50,632 bases of DNA from an uncultured Bacteroidales bacterium (GCA_902781515.1 CACZJU010000015.1:1-50632), one strand, 5' to 3'. Shown: positions 39,509-49,555, counted from the stretch's first letter. Notes: generated by a model from the sequence alone, not told the origin. A program made the numbers and translations.

Positions 39509-41260
39509 TTACATTTCGAGAGATGATTTGATGGTGGTGATGTAAGTACGATTCCGACGCTCCTGAATGCTACCGTCAACAGCTTTCTGTCGGCATTCAG
39601 TCCAACAACCATTTTCGTCGTAGGTGTATTCGAAAGTTGTGAGACCGAGCACCTTGCTACCGCTGTTTGATACCTTGCGAATGGCATCGCCTTTATCGTT
39701 GTATTCATACACAGTACGAACACCTCCTTTATTTGTCTCCATGAGGCGACCGCAAACGTAACGTTCTGTTTGAGAAGGAGTGCGTGCAGCCTTTGCGTAT
39801 GTCGAACGAATGGTGGTAGAATCATTAGGATATTGGTAAGTCTCGCGACTGCCGTCTGAGGCTTGCAGTTCTGTGAGTTGTCCGTTTGCGGAGAATTTAG
39901 GTGTATATGTCACTGCCTTTCCGCTGGGCTGTGTGATTTGTGCCAAGTAGAATCCCAGTCCCTCTTCCATACCGAATTCATAGTATGTATAACCTTTTTG
40001 AGAGTGACGTTCACAGGCTATCAGTCCATCCTCGTCGAAGGTGTATATCTTACGCACCGATTCGCCTTTGGAGCCAGTGATATTCTCGATTAGGGTATCC
40101 ACGTGCTCAGAGCGAACTCCATACATACGGCGCGAGTAAATGCTGTACTCCTTGCTACGTATGAAATTGACAATGATACTGTCTTTGCGTAATTCCTCAG
40201 GTACATTCTTGGCACTGAGACGCGCAAATTCCTTACGTCCTGCAATGATACGTTTTTCCTTTGCCTCTTCTATCATCTTAGCTTTGGGATAAGCGCGACA
40301 GAAGGTGTCGTATGCCTTATATGTTCCTTCGCCTTCGGCATTTTGCCAAGCACATGAGAACATGCTGTCACGAGCTTCTTCCAATCGAGGTGAGTCAGGA
40401 AACTCCATTACGTAGGTCTTGTAGGCCTTTTCCGTATGAGCCAGATTCTTGAAAGCGTATTCGTAGAGATTTGCCTTTGCCTTGTCAGCGATGTACGAAT
40501 CAGGATAGTCCCTTAGATACTCGCGCATACCGGCTTCAGTTTGCGGCATCATGTCATAGGCAAGACTGTCACGAAATTCTGTAACGCGCTTGTAGTGCTT
40601 GCTATTGACGCTCATAGGGAAACGTTCGAGGTATTCCTTACAACGTCCGATATTAGATGCTTTTATCACTTCTTCGAATGTCAGTTGTTCACACTCGTCG
40701 TTCACTCTTTTCCTTATCTTCGAGTTTTTGCGAAGCTGGTTGAGCAGTCTTTCATATGCAGCTACAGTGTTTTGTTTCTTAACTTCATTGTGGAGGATAC
40801 CTTCTGTCTTGTCGATTGCATCACCCAATGTCAGTGGAGAGTTCTCAATCTGCTCCAGGAACTTATCGATGTAGCGCGCATACTTGTCTTTCTCCACACG
40901 TTTCAGAAATTCGTAAGCTGTACCCGCATTGTGCTTATTCCCGTCTTGGATACTTTGGGCTATGGGCGAAATGTCCATCATGGCACGAGCCAAATCTGGC
41001 AATGGACGCAATGCTTCCTTCAGGTCATCAGCTTCCTCTGGATACTTGGCCTTCAGTTTCTCTATTTTCTCGTCCAGTTCCTCGATTTTTTTCTGTGCAT
41101 TCTCCCATTTCTCTTCGGAGATACTTTCAAAAATCTTCAGCATACGCTTGGCATGTTTCGATCCCATGTCGTTGCTGAAGTGCACATATGTTTCTTGAGC
41201 TTCTGCTGGCAGAATCGTCACAAAAGCGAGTGCCAGCAGAAGTATTAGAGTTTTTCTCAT
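39509..41260 (-). CDS. Secreted TPR-type protein with a YD-like beta-repeat C-terminus
   Basis: 583 residues. Signal peptide MRKTLILLLALAFVTILPAEA. Residues ~35-330 are helical with TPR/Sel-like character (YLERFPMSVNSKHYK, YLRDYPDSYIADKAKANLYEYA, YVMEFPDSPRLEEARDSMF). Residues ~380-570 are beta-hairpin repeats of the kind seen in periplasmic RHS-like or YD proteins (YTFDEDGLIACERHSQ, YEYNDKGDAIRKVSNSG, FEYTYDENGCWTECRQK). The end, RNRTYITTIKS, fits a beta-strand. The family is unnamed to me. It sits 24 nt after the TPR protein gene and before GH127. A role in the cell envelope is inferred. Confidence 0.7.
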   Translation of the reverse strand: MRKTLILLLALAFVTILPAEAQETYVHFSNDMGSKHAKRMLKIFESISEEKWENAQKKIEELDEKIEKLKAKYPEEADDLKEALRPLPDLARAMMDISPIAQSIQDGNKHNAGTAYEFLKRVEKDKYARYIDKFLEQIENSPLTLGDAIDKTEGILHNEVKKQNTVAAYERLLNQLRKNSKIRKRVNDECEQLTFEEVIKASNIGRCKEYLERFPMSVNSKHYKRVTEFRDSLAYDMMPQTEAGMREYLRDYPDSYIADKAKANLYEYAFKNLAHTEKAYKTYVMEFPDSPRLEEARDSMFSCAWQNAEGEGTYKAYDTFCRAYPKAKMIEEAKEKRIIAGRKEFARLSAKNVPEELRKDSIIVNFIRSKEYSIYSRRMYGVRSEHVDTLIENITGSKGESVRKIYTFDEDGLIACERHSQKGYTYYEFGMEEGLGFYLAQITQPSGKAVTYTPKFSANGQLTELQASDGSRETYQYPNDSTTIRSTYAKAARTPSQTERYVCGRLMETNKGGVRTVYEYNDKGDAIRKVSNSGSKVLGLTTFEYTYDENGCWTECRQKAVDGSIQERRNRTYITTIKSSLEM

Positions 41261-41284
41261 ATCGTCTAAAGTAGGTTGACAGGG

Positions 41285-42730
41285 TTATTTCTTGCCACCG
41301 CCCCAGAAGTCCTCTTCGGCCTTCTGCTTAGCCATATAAGCATCGTATGCTTTCCTTGCACGTTCGTTTGCAGCGGCGTTAGCCTGTACCTCACGAATCT
41401 TGGTAGCCAGACGGTTGGCAGAACCGCTGACAGTAATGTCAGCCGTTGCAGCTGCGGCGCAGAAGTCGAGGGCCTGTGGGTACTGGCCGAGGGCTGTATA
41501 GACAGCAGCCTTCTGCAAGTTAGCACGACCGGTAAGGTCAGCATTATATTCCATAGCCTTATCCAGATAAACCTGAGCGCCAGTGTATTGCTTGCTGTTG
41601 ATAAGACCAGAGGCAATAATCAGGCATATACGTCCGCGAGTAGCATCGGTCTTGCAGAGTTCGATAGCTTTCTCATAGTATTTCAGCATATCGTCCATCT
41701 TGCCCTGCTGCTTACTGTACTGTGCCATACCGATAGCAGATTCGTATGTGGGCTCAATCTGGTAGGCGTATTCGGCAGCTTTGTAATAAACGTCGGTATC
41801 GTCACATTCGTTGGCTGACAACACGGTCATAGCCGAGCGCAGATAAGCCAAATTTGTCTTGTTTGCCTCAACCTTGGGGGTGAACATTGCAATAAGCTGC
41901 TCGCGGTTGGCAGCACCGGATTGTGCAAACACTTGCTCAATAACAGCCAGTGGACGGTCGTATTCCTCTACTATGCTCTGTGCTTTCTCAGGGTCTGGCT
42001 CTTCCTTTGCCAATTGCAGCATCTTCTCACAGACATCCTTTGTTTCAAGATAGTCGTTCAGGAACTGCTCGCGGTAGTAGTCGTTGCTTACTTTGTAGAG
42101 CTCATGGCTAACTGAGAAGAAATACTGGATGTATGCACCCTTTACTTCACGACCGCCTTCCTCGTTGATAGCCTTGATGCCCTTCGAATACATATCGTAA
42201 ATCTTGTTGTATGTATATTCGTTGCCATCTACACCGTAACCATAAATGTGATAGAAGTTGGCTTTGGCGATAAGCACGTCACCAACGGTGGCACGTCCGC
42301 GCTTTCCGTCTGGAATTGATGCATTCAACAGGGGAAGATACTTCAGGCGAGTGTCGAACAGCCCCATCAGCTCATCGAGATACTGCTTCTTCTTTGCAGC
42401 ATCGGTTTCTGAGTGGATAAGCTGTCCCAGCATCACGCTACCACGAGCATATATGCTGACAGTGGCTATAGGAGCATTGGTGATAAGCCACTTCCAGTTA
42501 TCGTACATCTCAACCCAGTTCTGGCTGTTGTAGTACATCTGCATCATGGTGACGTATCCGCTAACTGCCTTGCCTGGGTCTACCAACTGCTCTGCGCCGA
42601 TGTAGGCATTGCTGTTACGAACATCGTCGTTTGTCAGATCAAGGTTGCTGTCTAAGTTCTCATACTGTGCAAACACACCTGTTGTGCTTGCCATAAATGC
42701 TAATGCTAATGCAATCTTTTGAACTTTCAT
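41285..42730 (-). CDS. Secreted TPR-repeat protein
   Basis: 481 residues. Signal peptide MKVQKIALALAFMASTTGVFA. Helical TPR units run through ~60-440 (YYNSQNWVEMYDNWKWLITNAP, AAEYAYQIEPTYESAIGMAQYSKQQGKMDDML, AAVYTALGQYPQALDF). The charged tail YDAYMAKQKAEEDFWGGGKK is a feature seen on several Bacteroidota periplasmic TPR proteins. It probably works as a scaffold for other envelope proteins. It is the first gene of a run of three on the minus strand. A TAAATTTG lies upstream at 42785-42778. Confidence 0.85.
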   Translation of the reverse strand: MKVQKIALALAFMASTTGVFAQYENLDSNLDLTNDDVRNSNAYIGAEQLVDPGKAVSGYVTMMQMYYNSQNWVEMYDNWKWLITNAPIATVSIYARGSVMLGQLIHSETDAAKKKQYLDELMGLFDTRLKYLPLLNASIPDGKRGRATVGDVLIAKANFYHIYGYGVDGNEYTYNKIYDMYSKGIKAINEEGGREVKGAYIQYFFSVSHELYKVSNDYYREQFLNDYLETKDVCEKMLQLAKEEPDPEKAQSIVEEYDRPLAVIEQVFAQSGAANREQLIAMFTPKVEANKTNLAYLRSAMTVLSANECDDTDVYYKAAEYAYQIEPTYESAIGMAQYSKQQGKMDDMLKYYEKAIELCKTDATRGRICLIIASGLINSKQYTGAQVYLDKAMEYNADLTGRANLQKAAVYTALGQYPQALDFCAAAATADITVSGSANRLATKIREVQANAAANERARKAYDAYMAKQKAEEDFWGGGKK

Positions 42731-42777
42731 CGTTGTATTGTCTATTGTTTTTATTGTTATATTCTATTTGGATGCTG

Positions 42778-42785
42778 CAAATTTA
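42778..42785 (-). promoter_or_regulatory. Probable -7 element of the TPR operon
   Basis: TAAATTTG on the minus strand, about 48 nt before the ATG. No clear -33 element at the usual distance. Confidence 0.45.
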
Positions 42786-42854
42786 TAATAAATAATGCTA
42801 TGCTACATAAAAACATACGTTAAGTAGTGTTATAATATGTAAAAAGAAGTTAAT

Positions 42855-43061
42855 TCAATAATGGTCGAAATGTTCTATTTCCGGTGTTGTCGTGCGTTCC
42901 ACGAATCTGTCGCACAAACGTCTTGATTCTGCAACGAATTTCTCACCTGTTTTTTGACAAATGCTGATTATCGGATTTTTGAACCATTGTTTGTATGTTG
43001 CAAACTTGCAGTGCATACATTGGACCATTTTGGTTTCTCGGTTCTGCGAAGCCTGTGCCAT
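42855..43061 (-). CDS. Small Cys-containing protein, possibly metal-binding
   Basis: 68 residues. Cysteines lie in MVQCMHCKFATYKQWF (CxxC, ~15 and 18), IISICQKTGEKF (~35) and RRLCDRF (~49), a spacing that fits a zinc ribbon-like fold. The start at 43061 is 4 nt after the lipoprotein stop, suggesting coupling. An internal ATG at 43028 (MVQCMHCK) would give a 57-residue protein with all Cys retained. I recall similar short proteins in Bacteroidota but no name. Confidence 0.6.
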   Translation of the reverse strand: MAQASQNRETKMVQCMHCKFATYKQWFKNPIISICQKTGEKFVAESRRLCDRFVERTTTPEIEHFDHY

Positions 43062-43065
43062 ATCA

Positions 43066-43653
43066 TTAATAATCAGGTGTATAACGAGTTAGCTCGCCGT
43101 ATTCATTTTTGATTACAAGTTCACTGGTAGAAAGGCGTACAATGTCCATCGTATCCATACGGTGCATTTCTCCATATTCCGTCTGCAACTTCTGACCGAG
43201 CAACAGATGTCCGTTCCATAGTTTCCATCCGTCCAGTGAAAGACTATCACTGGTGATGAGTCCTCCAGAATGGATAGTTATTGAACCATCCTTGCAACGC
43301 CATTTACGTAACAACTGTGTGCTGTTGATGGCTGTAGCCATACTCTCGCCATCGCTTTGCAGCGTCAATGCGAATTTGTCCGTTGTGTTACGAATCTGTC
43401 CCATCAAGTTCCCGTCAATACCGTTCTCAGGGTTGGTACGATAGATTTCAAGCGTGTCGCCTGCGTCTGTAATAAATTCAAACGCACTCATTCCCGTGCT
43501 TTCGCCCAATCGTCCCCAAATGGTGGAGTCAGGTTCAGAACTAACGTCTGTCGTGTCAGCCTCTATAGGGGCTTCTTCGGTTGTCTGTGGTGCCTGACGA
43601 CAAGCCGTCATCACGCTTACGCACGCAATAATAAATAAGGTATATTTTTTCAT
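43066..43653 (-). CDS. Lipoprotein of unknown function
   Basis: 195 residues from the ATG at 43653 (MKKYTLFIIACVSVMTAC); an ATG 6 nt upstream is equally open. A lipobox VMTAC gives a lipid-anchored Cys at ~18. An acidic Thr/Glu linker follows (EEAPIEADTTDVSSEPDS), then a beta-rich domain with GDTLEIYRTNPENGIDGNLMG, ITIHSGGLITSDSLSLDGWK and a beta-strand end. No family recognised. A TACCTTTG upstream (43679-43672) is the likely -7 element. It is followed by the small Cys protein. Confidence 0.75.
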   Translation of the reverse strand: MKKYTLFIIACVSVMTACRQAPQTTEEAPIEADTTDVSSEPDSTIWGRLGESTGMSAFEFITDAGDTLEIYRTNPENGIDGNLMGQIRNTTDKFALTLQSDGESMATAINSTQLLRKWRCKDGSITIHSGGLITSDSLSLDGWKLWNGHLLLGQKLQTEYGEMHRMDTMDIVRLSTSELVIKNEYGELTRYTPDY

Positions 43654-43671
43654 TACCATTTCTTTTGCCTG

Positions 43672-43729
43672 CAAAGGTACGATTTTTAAATTAAAAATTA
43701 AAGATTAAAAATTAAAAGTTGTACCTTTG
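43672..43729. promoter_or_regulatory. Divergent -7 elements TACCTTTG (minus) and TACCTTTG (plus)
   Basis: TACCTTTG occurs on the minus strand at 43679-43672, before the lipoprotein gene, and on the plus strand at 43722-43729, before the antiporter gene. Between them is an AT-only tract with tandem ATTAAAAATTAAA units and no clear -33 elements. Confidence 0.45.
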
Positions 43730-43761
43730 TACGAAATTATGAAAAATAACATTAGTTCTGA

Positions 43762-44724
43762 ATGATGATTTTCCTATATTTTGCAGGTGTCGTAGCAGGT
43801 TTGGCACTGATTATCAAGGGAGCCGACGTGATGGTTGACAGTTCGTCGGATTTGGCACGTAAGTTCAGCATTAGCGAATCTGTTATCGGCCTCACTGTTG
43901 TAGCCTTTGGCACAAGCTTACCTGAGTTTGTCGTCAGTTTCTTTTCCATTCTTAACGGCAGTGGCGATATGTCTATTGGCAATGTCATGGGCTCCAATAT
44001 TTTCAATTCGCTTGTCATTCTGGGCGCTTCGGCTTTTGTCTCATCAATAGTTATTCATCGCCGTCCTCTGTATGTTGATATCCCTATGAGCATCTTCACG
44101 GCTCTGATTTGTTCGTTATTGAGCTTCGACGTCTATTTACGTGGAGCTGAGGAAAATGCTTTGTCACGTTGGGACGGTCTTTTCCTGTGGATATTTTTTG
44201 CGTTGTTCATGTACTACAACTATTGGCTATCGCGCCGCAAGAACGATGATGACAAGGTTGAGCATATAGACCAAAAGACGTACATGATAGTGCTGAAATT
44301 GATTCTGGGCCTTGTTGTTTTGGTCGTAGGAGGTCAGGTTCTGATTAAATCTGCAACAGAAGTTGCTCACACATTTGGAGTTCCGGAGGCTGTAATCGGA
44401 CTTACCATTCTGGCAGCAGGAACATCGGCTCCCGAACTTGCCACAAGTGTTGTAGCGGCCTATAAGGGAAAACTGGACCTCGCTATAGGCAATGTCATCG
44501 GAAGCAACGTTTTCAACGTTTTCTTCGTTCTCGGAACATGTTCCCTGATACGTCCCATCTATGTTGAGCAGATACAGCCGCTCGATGTGGCAATGTTCAT
44601 AGGTGGACCGATGTTGCTGTGGACTTTCTCGCTCCTTTTCCGCCGCATCAACCGACTGATGGGCTTCATCATGGTGGCAGCCTATGTGTCGTACGTAGTA
44701 GTACTGGTGCGACAGGTCATTTAG
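43762..44724 (+). CDS. CaCA-family sodium/calcium antiporter
   Basis: 320 residues, about ten membrane segments in two inverted halves. Each half carries the alpha-repeat signature: FGTSLPEFVVSFFSILNGSGDMSIGNVMGSNIFN (~52) and AGTSAPELATSVVAAYKGKLDLAIGNVIGSNVFN (~214), with the cation-binding Glu and Asn residues. Between halves is a short charged loop (RRKNDDDKVEHIDQK). This is the YrbG-type exchanger of the inner membrane. The end overlaps the convergent next gene by 8 nt. Confidence 0.93.
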   Translation: MMIFLYFAGVVAGLALIIKGADVMVDSSSDLARKFSISESVIGLTVVAFGTSLPEFVVSFFSILNGSGDMSIGNVMGSNIFNSLVILGASAFVSSIVIHRRPLYVDIPMSIFTALICSLLSFDVYLRGAEENALSRWDGLFLWIFFALFMYYNYWLSRRKNDDDKVEHIDQKTYMIVLKLILGLVVLVVGGQVLIKSATEVAHTFGVPEAVIGLTILAAGTSAPELATSVVAAYKGKLDLAIGNVIGSNVFNVFFVLGTCSLIRPIYVEQIQPLDVAMFIGGPMLLWTFSLLFRRINRLMGFIMVAAYVSYVVVLVRQVI

Positions 44725-45136
44725 AAAGTCTGAGAATCATTTTTGGAGGCAGTTTCTGAAGCTTTTTGTTTACAACCTTCTTTACAACAACACCTCCTTG
44801 CAGTTCCATCAGATATGTGGAATCCGTCTGTTGTGTCAGACACACAGCCTGAGTCTCGCTGCCTTGGTCGTTGGAAAAACGCAGCGTAGCCTGCTTGTCG
44901 CTTTCAATAGTGAATGAAGTCACCATCCAAGTACCCCATATTCCCTTTCCTGCCATATATCCGTTCATGGGGCCGAACATGTCCATTCCAGGCACATTCA
45001 CCGTTTCCTCATAAAGGTCTATTTTCATTTTCACGCCCTCTTCGGGATTAGCAAGAAAAAGCTTCCAAGGTTGAGCCGCATACGATGTTGTGGCTAAGAA
45101 AAACAATGCTGCAAAAAGTGTTTTTGTCCGTTTCAT
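44717..45136 (-). CDS. Secreted small beta-rich protein
   Basis: 139 residues from the ATG at 45136, which opens a signal peptide MKRTKTLFAALFFLATTSYAA; a start 30 nt upstream would precede it with a polar stretch. The mature part is beta-rich (KMKIDLYEETVNVPGMDMFGPMNG, GIWGTWMVTSFTIES, ATLRFSNDQGSETQ) with a basic end (KKVVNKKLQKLPPKMILRLSK). I do not recognise the family; lipocalin-like or DUF2147-type folds are possible. Convergent with and overlapping the antiporter gene. Confidence 0.7.
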   Translation of the reverse strand: MKRTKTLFAALFFLATTSYAAQPWKLFLANPEEGVKMKIDLYEETVNVPGMDMFGPMNGYMAGKGIWGTWMVTSFTIESDKQATLRFSNDQGSETQAVCLTQQTDSTYLMELQGGVVVKKVVNKKLQKLPPKMILRLSK

Positions 45137-45213
45137 GGTGGCAAAGTTAATAATTAAACTTGACATACATCAAGAATTAAGGTGCTCTTTTATCATTCAA
45201 AACACGCCATGAG

Positions 45214-45243
45214 TTGCATTTTAAGATTATTTCACTATCTTTG
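45214..45243 (+). promoter_or_regulatory. Promoter of the GT3 synthase gene
   Basis: TTG (45214-45216), 19 nt and TATCTTTG (45236-45243), 21 nt before the ATG. Confidence 0.7.
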
Positions 45244-45264
45244 CGGCAAAATTAAGACTCTTTG

Positions 45265-46932
45265 ATGGAAAACAACAAAATTGCGCCAACATTCATCTTC
45301 GAATCGAGTTGGGAAGTCTGCAATAAGGTAGGCGGCATCTATACGGTGCTATCAACACGTGCGAAGACACTACAGACGCAAATGAAAGATCGCCTTGTAT
45401 TCATAGGTCCAGACTTCTGGAACGGCAAGGAAAACCCATTATTTATTGAGGATGCGAAAAAGTGGTCGCCTTGGGTAAAGAAGGCAAAGCGCGAGGGCAT
45501 CAGTGTACGCATCGGTCGCTGGAACATTCCAGGTAAGCCGTATGTGATATTGGTGGACTTCACTCCATACTTCCCCTCCAAGGACCGCATCTACGGTGAT
45601 GCATGGACCGAATTCGGCGTTGACTCCCTGCGTGGTTATGGTGACTACGACGAGGCTTCAATGTTCTCGTACGCTGCAGGCAGGGTAGTGGAGAGCTTCT
45701 ATAATTATTACCTCTCTGACGGCGACGAGCGTGTGGTATATCAGGCACATGAGTGGATGACAGGTCTTGGTGCCCTCTACATTCGTCAGCACGTTCCTGC
45801 TATTGCCACCATCTTCACAACTCACGCCACCAGCATCGGTCGCAGCATTGCCGGCAACAACAAGCCTCTCTACGACTATCTTTATGCCTACAATGGCAAC
45901 CAGATGGCAGCGGAGTTGAATATGGAGGCAAAACACAGCATCGAGCGTCAGACGGCTCACAATGTCGATTGCTTCACTACTGTCAGCGATGTTACTGCCC
46001 GTGAGTGTCAGGCACTTCTCGACAAGAAGTGCGATGCTGTGCTCATGAATGGCTTCGAGAGCGACTTCGTGCCTACAGGCGCTTCATTCACCACACACCG
46101 CAAGAAAGCCCGTAAGGCTCTTCTCCGTGTGGCAAATGCGCTTACAGGAACCGAATTTCCCGATGACACAATAATCCTTGCCACCAGCGGTCGATATGAG
46201 TTCAAGAACAAGGGTATTGATGTGTTCCTCGAAGCAATTCATCGTCTCGACTGGCAGCAGTCGCTCACACGCCCGGTAGTAGCCTTCATCGAGGTTCCTG
46301 CTTGGGTGGCTGGCCCTCGTCTCGACCTCCAGCAGCGCCTTGCTTCCGACGAGGTTTACGACACTCCGTTGTCAATGCCGTTCATCACCCACAATCTGAA
46401 TGATACGGCAAACGACAATGTGATTAACACTCTGCGTTGGTTTGACAAGTCGAATCGTAAGGATGAACGAGTGAAGGTTATCTTCGTACCATGCTATCTC
46501 GATGGTAATGATGGTATTTTCAACACACCTTACTACGATTTGCTCATTGGCAACGACCTCTCAGTCTATGCTTCTTATTATGAGCCTTGGGGCTACACTC
46601 CGCTCGAAAGTGTTGCCTTCCATGTACCCTGCATCACCACCAGCCTCTCTGGCTTCGGAATGTGGGCTAATAGTGTGAAGGGTGAACTCTCAACTTTATC
46701 AGACGGTGCAGCCGTAATAGAGCGCAACGACTACAACTATGGCGATGTTGCAGACGGCATAGTACGTTGTGTGCTCGAATATGCCGGCTGGAACAAGAAA
46801 CAGGTGGATCAGGCTCGCAGCAATGCTGCCGCGCTTTCCGAAAAAGCTCTCTGGAAACATTTCATCTCCTATTACTACGATGCCTACGACATCGCTCTGC
46901 AAAAAGTGCAGGAGAGGAAAGAACGTATGTAA
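45265..46932 (+). CDS. Glycogen synthase, GT3 type
   Basis: 555 residues from the ATG at 45265; a TTG just before it is also open. GT3 signatures: FESSWEVCNKVGGIYTVLSTRA (acceptor and donor loop KVGG), VYQAHEWMTGLGALY, TTHATSIGRSIAGN, ATSGRYEFKNKGIDVFLEA and YYEPWGYTPLES (Ex7E with the catalytic Glu). GT3 synthases are the fungal/animal-type glycogen synthases and are common in Bacteroidota, where they elongate glycogen from a nucleotide-glucose donor. The next gene, 36 nt on, is a phosphorylase. Confidence 0.93.
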   Translation: MENNKIAPTFIFESSWEVCNKVGGIYTVLSTRAKTLQTQMKDRLVFIGPDFWNGKENPLFIEDAKKWSPWVKKAKREGISVRIGRWNIPGKPYVILVDFTPYFPSKDRIYGDAWTEFGVDSLRGYGDYDEASMFSYAAGRVVESFYNYYLSDGDERVVYQAHEWMTGLGALYIRQHVPAIATIFTTHATSIGRSIAGNNKPLYDYLYAYNGNQMAAELNMEAKHSIERQTAHNVDCFTTVSDVTARECQALLDKKCDAVLMNGFESDFVPTGASFTTHRKKARKALLRVANALTGTEFPDDTIILATSGRYEFKNKGIDVFLEAIHRLDWQQSLTRPVVAFIEVPAWVAGPRLDLQQRLASDEVYDTPLSMPFITHNLNDTANDNVINTLRWFDKSNRKDERVKVIFVPCYLDGNDGIFNTPYYDLLIGNDLSVYASYYEPWGYTPLESVAFHVPCITTSLSGFGMWANSVKGELSTLSDGAAVIERNDYNYGDVADGIVRCVLEYAGWNKKQVDQARSNAAALSEKALWKHFISYYYDAYDIALQKVQERKERM

Positions 46933-46968
46933 CAATTTTTATTTATTTATTCAAATATCCTATTAAAC

Positions 46969-49533
46969 ATGAAAATTAAAGCAAGCAACGTCAATCAGTC
47001 TATTCTTCGCCAAATTAGTGTGCGTAGTAACATTCCTGTTGAGTTGAAGAAATTGGAGGAACTGGCACACAACATGTGGTGGGCTTGGAACCACGACGCA
47101 CGTAGCCTTTTCCGTAACATTGACGAGAAATTGTTTGATGAATGCGGCGGTAACCCCGTGCTGATGCTCGAACATCTCAACTACGAGAAGATGAGCCAGT
47201 TGGCAAAGGACAAAGCCGTATTGAAGAAGATGGACGACGTCTATGCTCAGTTCCGTGCCTACATGGATGTTGAGCCCGACAAGAAACGTGCTTCCGTTGC
47301 ATATCTGTGCATGGAGTACGGCTTGAATCAGGTACTGAAGATTTACTCAGGTGGTCTTGGCATTTTGGCTGGTGACTATTTGAAGGAGGCCAGTGACTCT
47401 AACGTTGACATGGTAGCCGTTGGTTTCCTGTATCGTTTTGGTTACTTCACTCAGACTCTGTCTATGGACGGACAGCAGATTGCCAACTACGAGGCCCAGA
47501 ACTTCGGCTCTCTGCCCATTGAGCAGCAGTTGAACGAGGATGGCTCACCTATGGTAGTCGATGTCCCCTACATGGACTATTTCGTACATGCTTATGTATG
47601 GCGTGTTAACGTTGGTCGCATCAAGCTCTATCTGCTGGATACCGACAATCCTCTGAACTCCGACTACGACCGTCCCATCACTCACGCCCTCTATGGTGGC
47701 GACTGGGAAAACCGTCTGAAGCAGGAGATTCTGCTTGGTATTGGTGGTGTGCTCACTCTTAAGAAGTTGGGCATCAAGAAGGATGTTTACCACTGCAACG
47801 AGGGTCATGCTGCCCTGTGCAACGTACAGCGTCTGGTTGATTACGTTCAGAGCGGAATGTCTTTCACTCAGGCTATGGAGCTCGTTCGTGCCTCTTCACT
47901 TTACACTGTTCACACACCCGTGCCTGCAGGCCACGACTACTTCGACGAAGGTCTCTTCTCTAAGTATATGCGCGGATATGCCGACATGCTGGGTATCTCT
48001 TGGGACGAGTTCATCGGCATGGGCCGCATGAATCCCGATGATCACGGAGAAAAGTTCTGCATGAGCACCTTCGCCTGCAACACCTCTCAGGAGGTTAATG
48101 GCGTAAGCTGGCTCCATGGTGAAGTCTCTAAGAAGATGTTCGCTGGTATTTGGCAAGGCTATTATCCCGAAGAGAGCCACGTGGGCTATGTCACCAACGG
48201 TGTTCACTTCCCCACATGGTGTGCCAACGAATGGCGTATCCTCTATCGCAAGCACTTCGACGAGAAGCACCTCAGCGATCAGTCTAACGAAAGCATCTGG
48301 CACGCTATCTACGATGTCAGCGACGAGGAGGTTTGGGAAACCCGTATGCAGTTGAAGCGTAAGCTCGTTGACTACATCCGCGAGCAGTTCCGCGAGAACT
48401 GGCTGAAGAATCAGGGCGACCCCTCTCGTGTTGTTAGCCTTATGGACAAAATCAACCCCAACGCCCTGCTCATCGGTTTCGGTCGTCGTTTCGCTACCTA
48501 CAAGCGTGCACACCTCCTGTTCACCGACCTGGAGCGTCTGGCTAAGATTGTCAACAACCCCAACTATCCCGTACAGTTCCTCTACACAGGTAAGGCTCAC
48601 CCCGCAGACGGTGCAGGACAGGGTCTCATCAAGCGCATCTACGAAATCTCGCAGCGTCCCGAGTTCCTCGGTAAGATCATCTTCCTCGAGAACTACGATA
48701 TGCAGCTCGCTCGTCGTCTCGTCAGCGGTGTAGATATCTGGATGAACACTCCCACACGTCCTCTCGAAGCCAGTGGTACAAGTGGTGAAAAGGCTCTGAT
48801 GAACGGTGTTGTCAACCTCTCCGTCAAGGACGGTTGGTGGCTCGAAGGCTATCGCGAAGGTGCCGGATGGGCACTCACCGAGAAGCGCACCTATCAGAAC
48901 CAGGCTTATCAGGACCAGCTCGACGCAGCTACCATCTATTCTCTGCTCGAGAACGAGATTATGCCTCTCTACTACGCTCGTAACAAGAAAGGCTACTCTA
49001 CAGGCTGGGTACAGGTCATCAAGAACTCTATCGCACGCATCGCTCCTCATTACACAATGAAGCGTCAGCTCGACGATTACTACTCGAAGTTCTACAACAA
49101 ACTGCGCGACCGCTCTAAGGCCCTGCAGAAGGACAACTGCCAGTTGGCTAAGGATATTGCCGCTTGGAAGGAAAGCGTTGCAGAGCGTTGGGACAAGATC
49201 AGCATCGTCAGCGTCGATAAACCAGAAGCCCTCATTCAGGGTCTGCCTCTCGCAGGTCAGAAGTATCCCATCCGCGTCGTTATCGACGAAGCTGGACTCG
49301 AGGATGCAATCGGTCTGGAACTCGTAACACTCAGCACCGACAAGGATGGTGTAGATCACATCTACTCCGTAGAGCCCTTCAAGGTAATCGGTCGCGATGG
49401 CTCGAAGTACACCTTCGAACTCCAGCACATGCTCAACGATGCCGGTTCCTTCAAGATTGGCTACCGCATGTACCCCAAGAACGCCGCGCTGCCTCATCGT
49501 CAGGACTTCTGCTACGTCCGCTGGATTTACTAA
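46969..49533 (+). CDS. glgP: Alpha-glucan phosphorylase
   Basis: 854 residues, the GlgP/DUF3417 form of GT35. The N-terminal [18 protein letters not shown] is typical of this branch. Also seen are [56 protein letters not shown] and the PLP region [14 protein letters not shown] then [18 protein letters not shown]. It releases glucose-1-phosphate from glycogen or maltodextrin. It follows the GT3 synthase, so synthesis and breakdown are encoded together. A perfect 13-bp terminator ends the pair. Confidence 0.95.
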   Translation: MKIKASNVNQSILRQISVRSNIPVELKKLEELAHNMWWAWNHDARSLFRNIDEKLFDECGGNPVLMLEHLNYEKMSQLAKDKAVLKKMDDVYAQFRAYMDVEPDKKRASVAYLCMEYGLNQVLKIYSGGLGILAGDYLKEASDSNVDMVAVGFLYRFGYFTQTLSMDGQQIANYEAQNFGSLPIEQQLNEDGSPMVVDVPYMDYFVHAYVWRVNVGRIKLYLLDTDNPLNSDYDRPITHALYGGDWENRLKQEILLGIGGVLTLKKLGIKKDVYHCNEGHAALCNVQRLVDYVQSGMSFTQAMELVRASSLYTVHTPVPAGHDYFDEGLFSKYMRGYADMLGISWDEFIGMGRMNPDDHGEKFCMSTFACNTSQEVNGVSWLHGEVSKKMFAGIWQGYYPEESHVGYVTNGVHFPTWCANEWRILYRKHFDEKHLSDQSNESIWHAIYDVSDEEVWETRMQLKRKLVDYIREQFRENWLKNQGDPSRVVSLMDKINPNALLIGFGRRFATYKRAHLLFTDLERLAKIVNNPNYPVQFLYTGKAHPADGAGQGLIKRIYEISQRPEFLGKIIFLENYDMQLARRLVSGVDIWMNTPTRPLEASGTSGEKALMNGVVNLSVKDGWWLEGYREGAGWALTEKRTYQNQAYQDQLDAATIYSLLENEIMPLYYARNKKGYSTGWVQVIKNSIARIAPHYTMKRQLDDYYSKFYNKLRDRSKALQKDNCQLAKDIAAWKESVAERWDKISIVSVDKPEALIQGLPLAGQKYPIRVVIDEAGLEDAIGLELVTLSTDKDGVDHIYSVEPFKVIGRDGSKYTFELQHMLNDAGSFKIGYRMYPKNAALPHRQDFCYVRWIY

Positions 49534-49555
49534 TCCCTACATTCGAATCTATAAC

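Noticed and set aside
47896-49497. 533-residue open frame on the minus strand opposite the glucan phosphorylase gene
   Set aside because: The plus strand encodes an unmistakable GlgP; the antisense frame has no recognisable motif, no promoter, and arises from codon bias.
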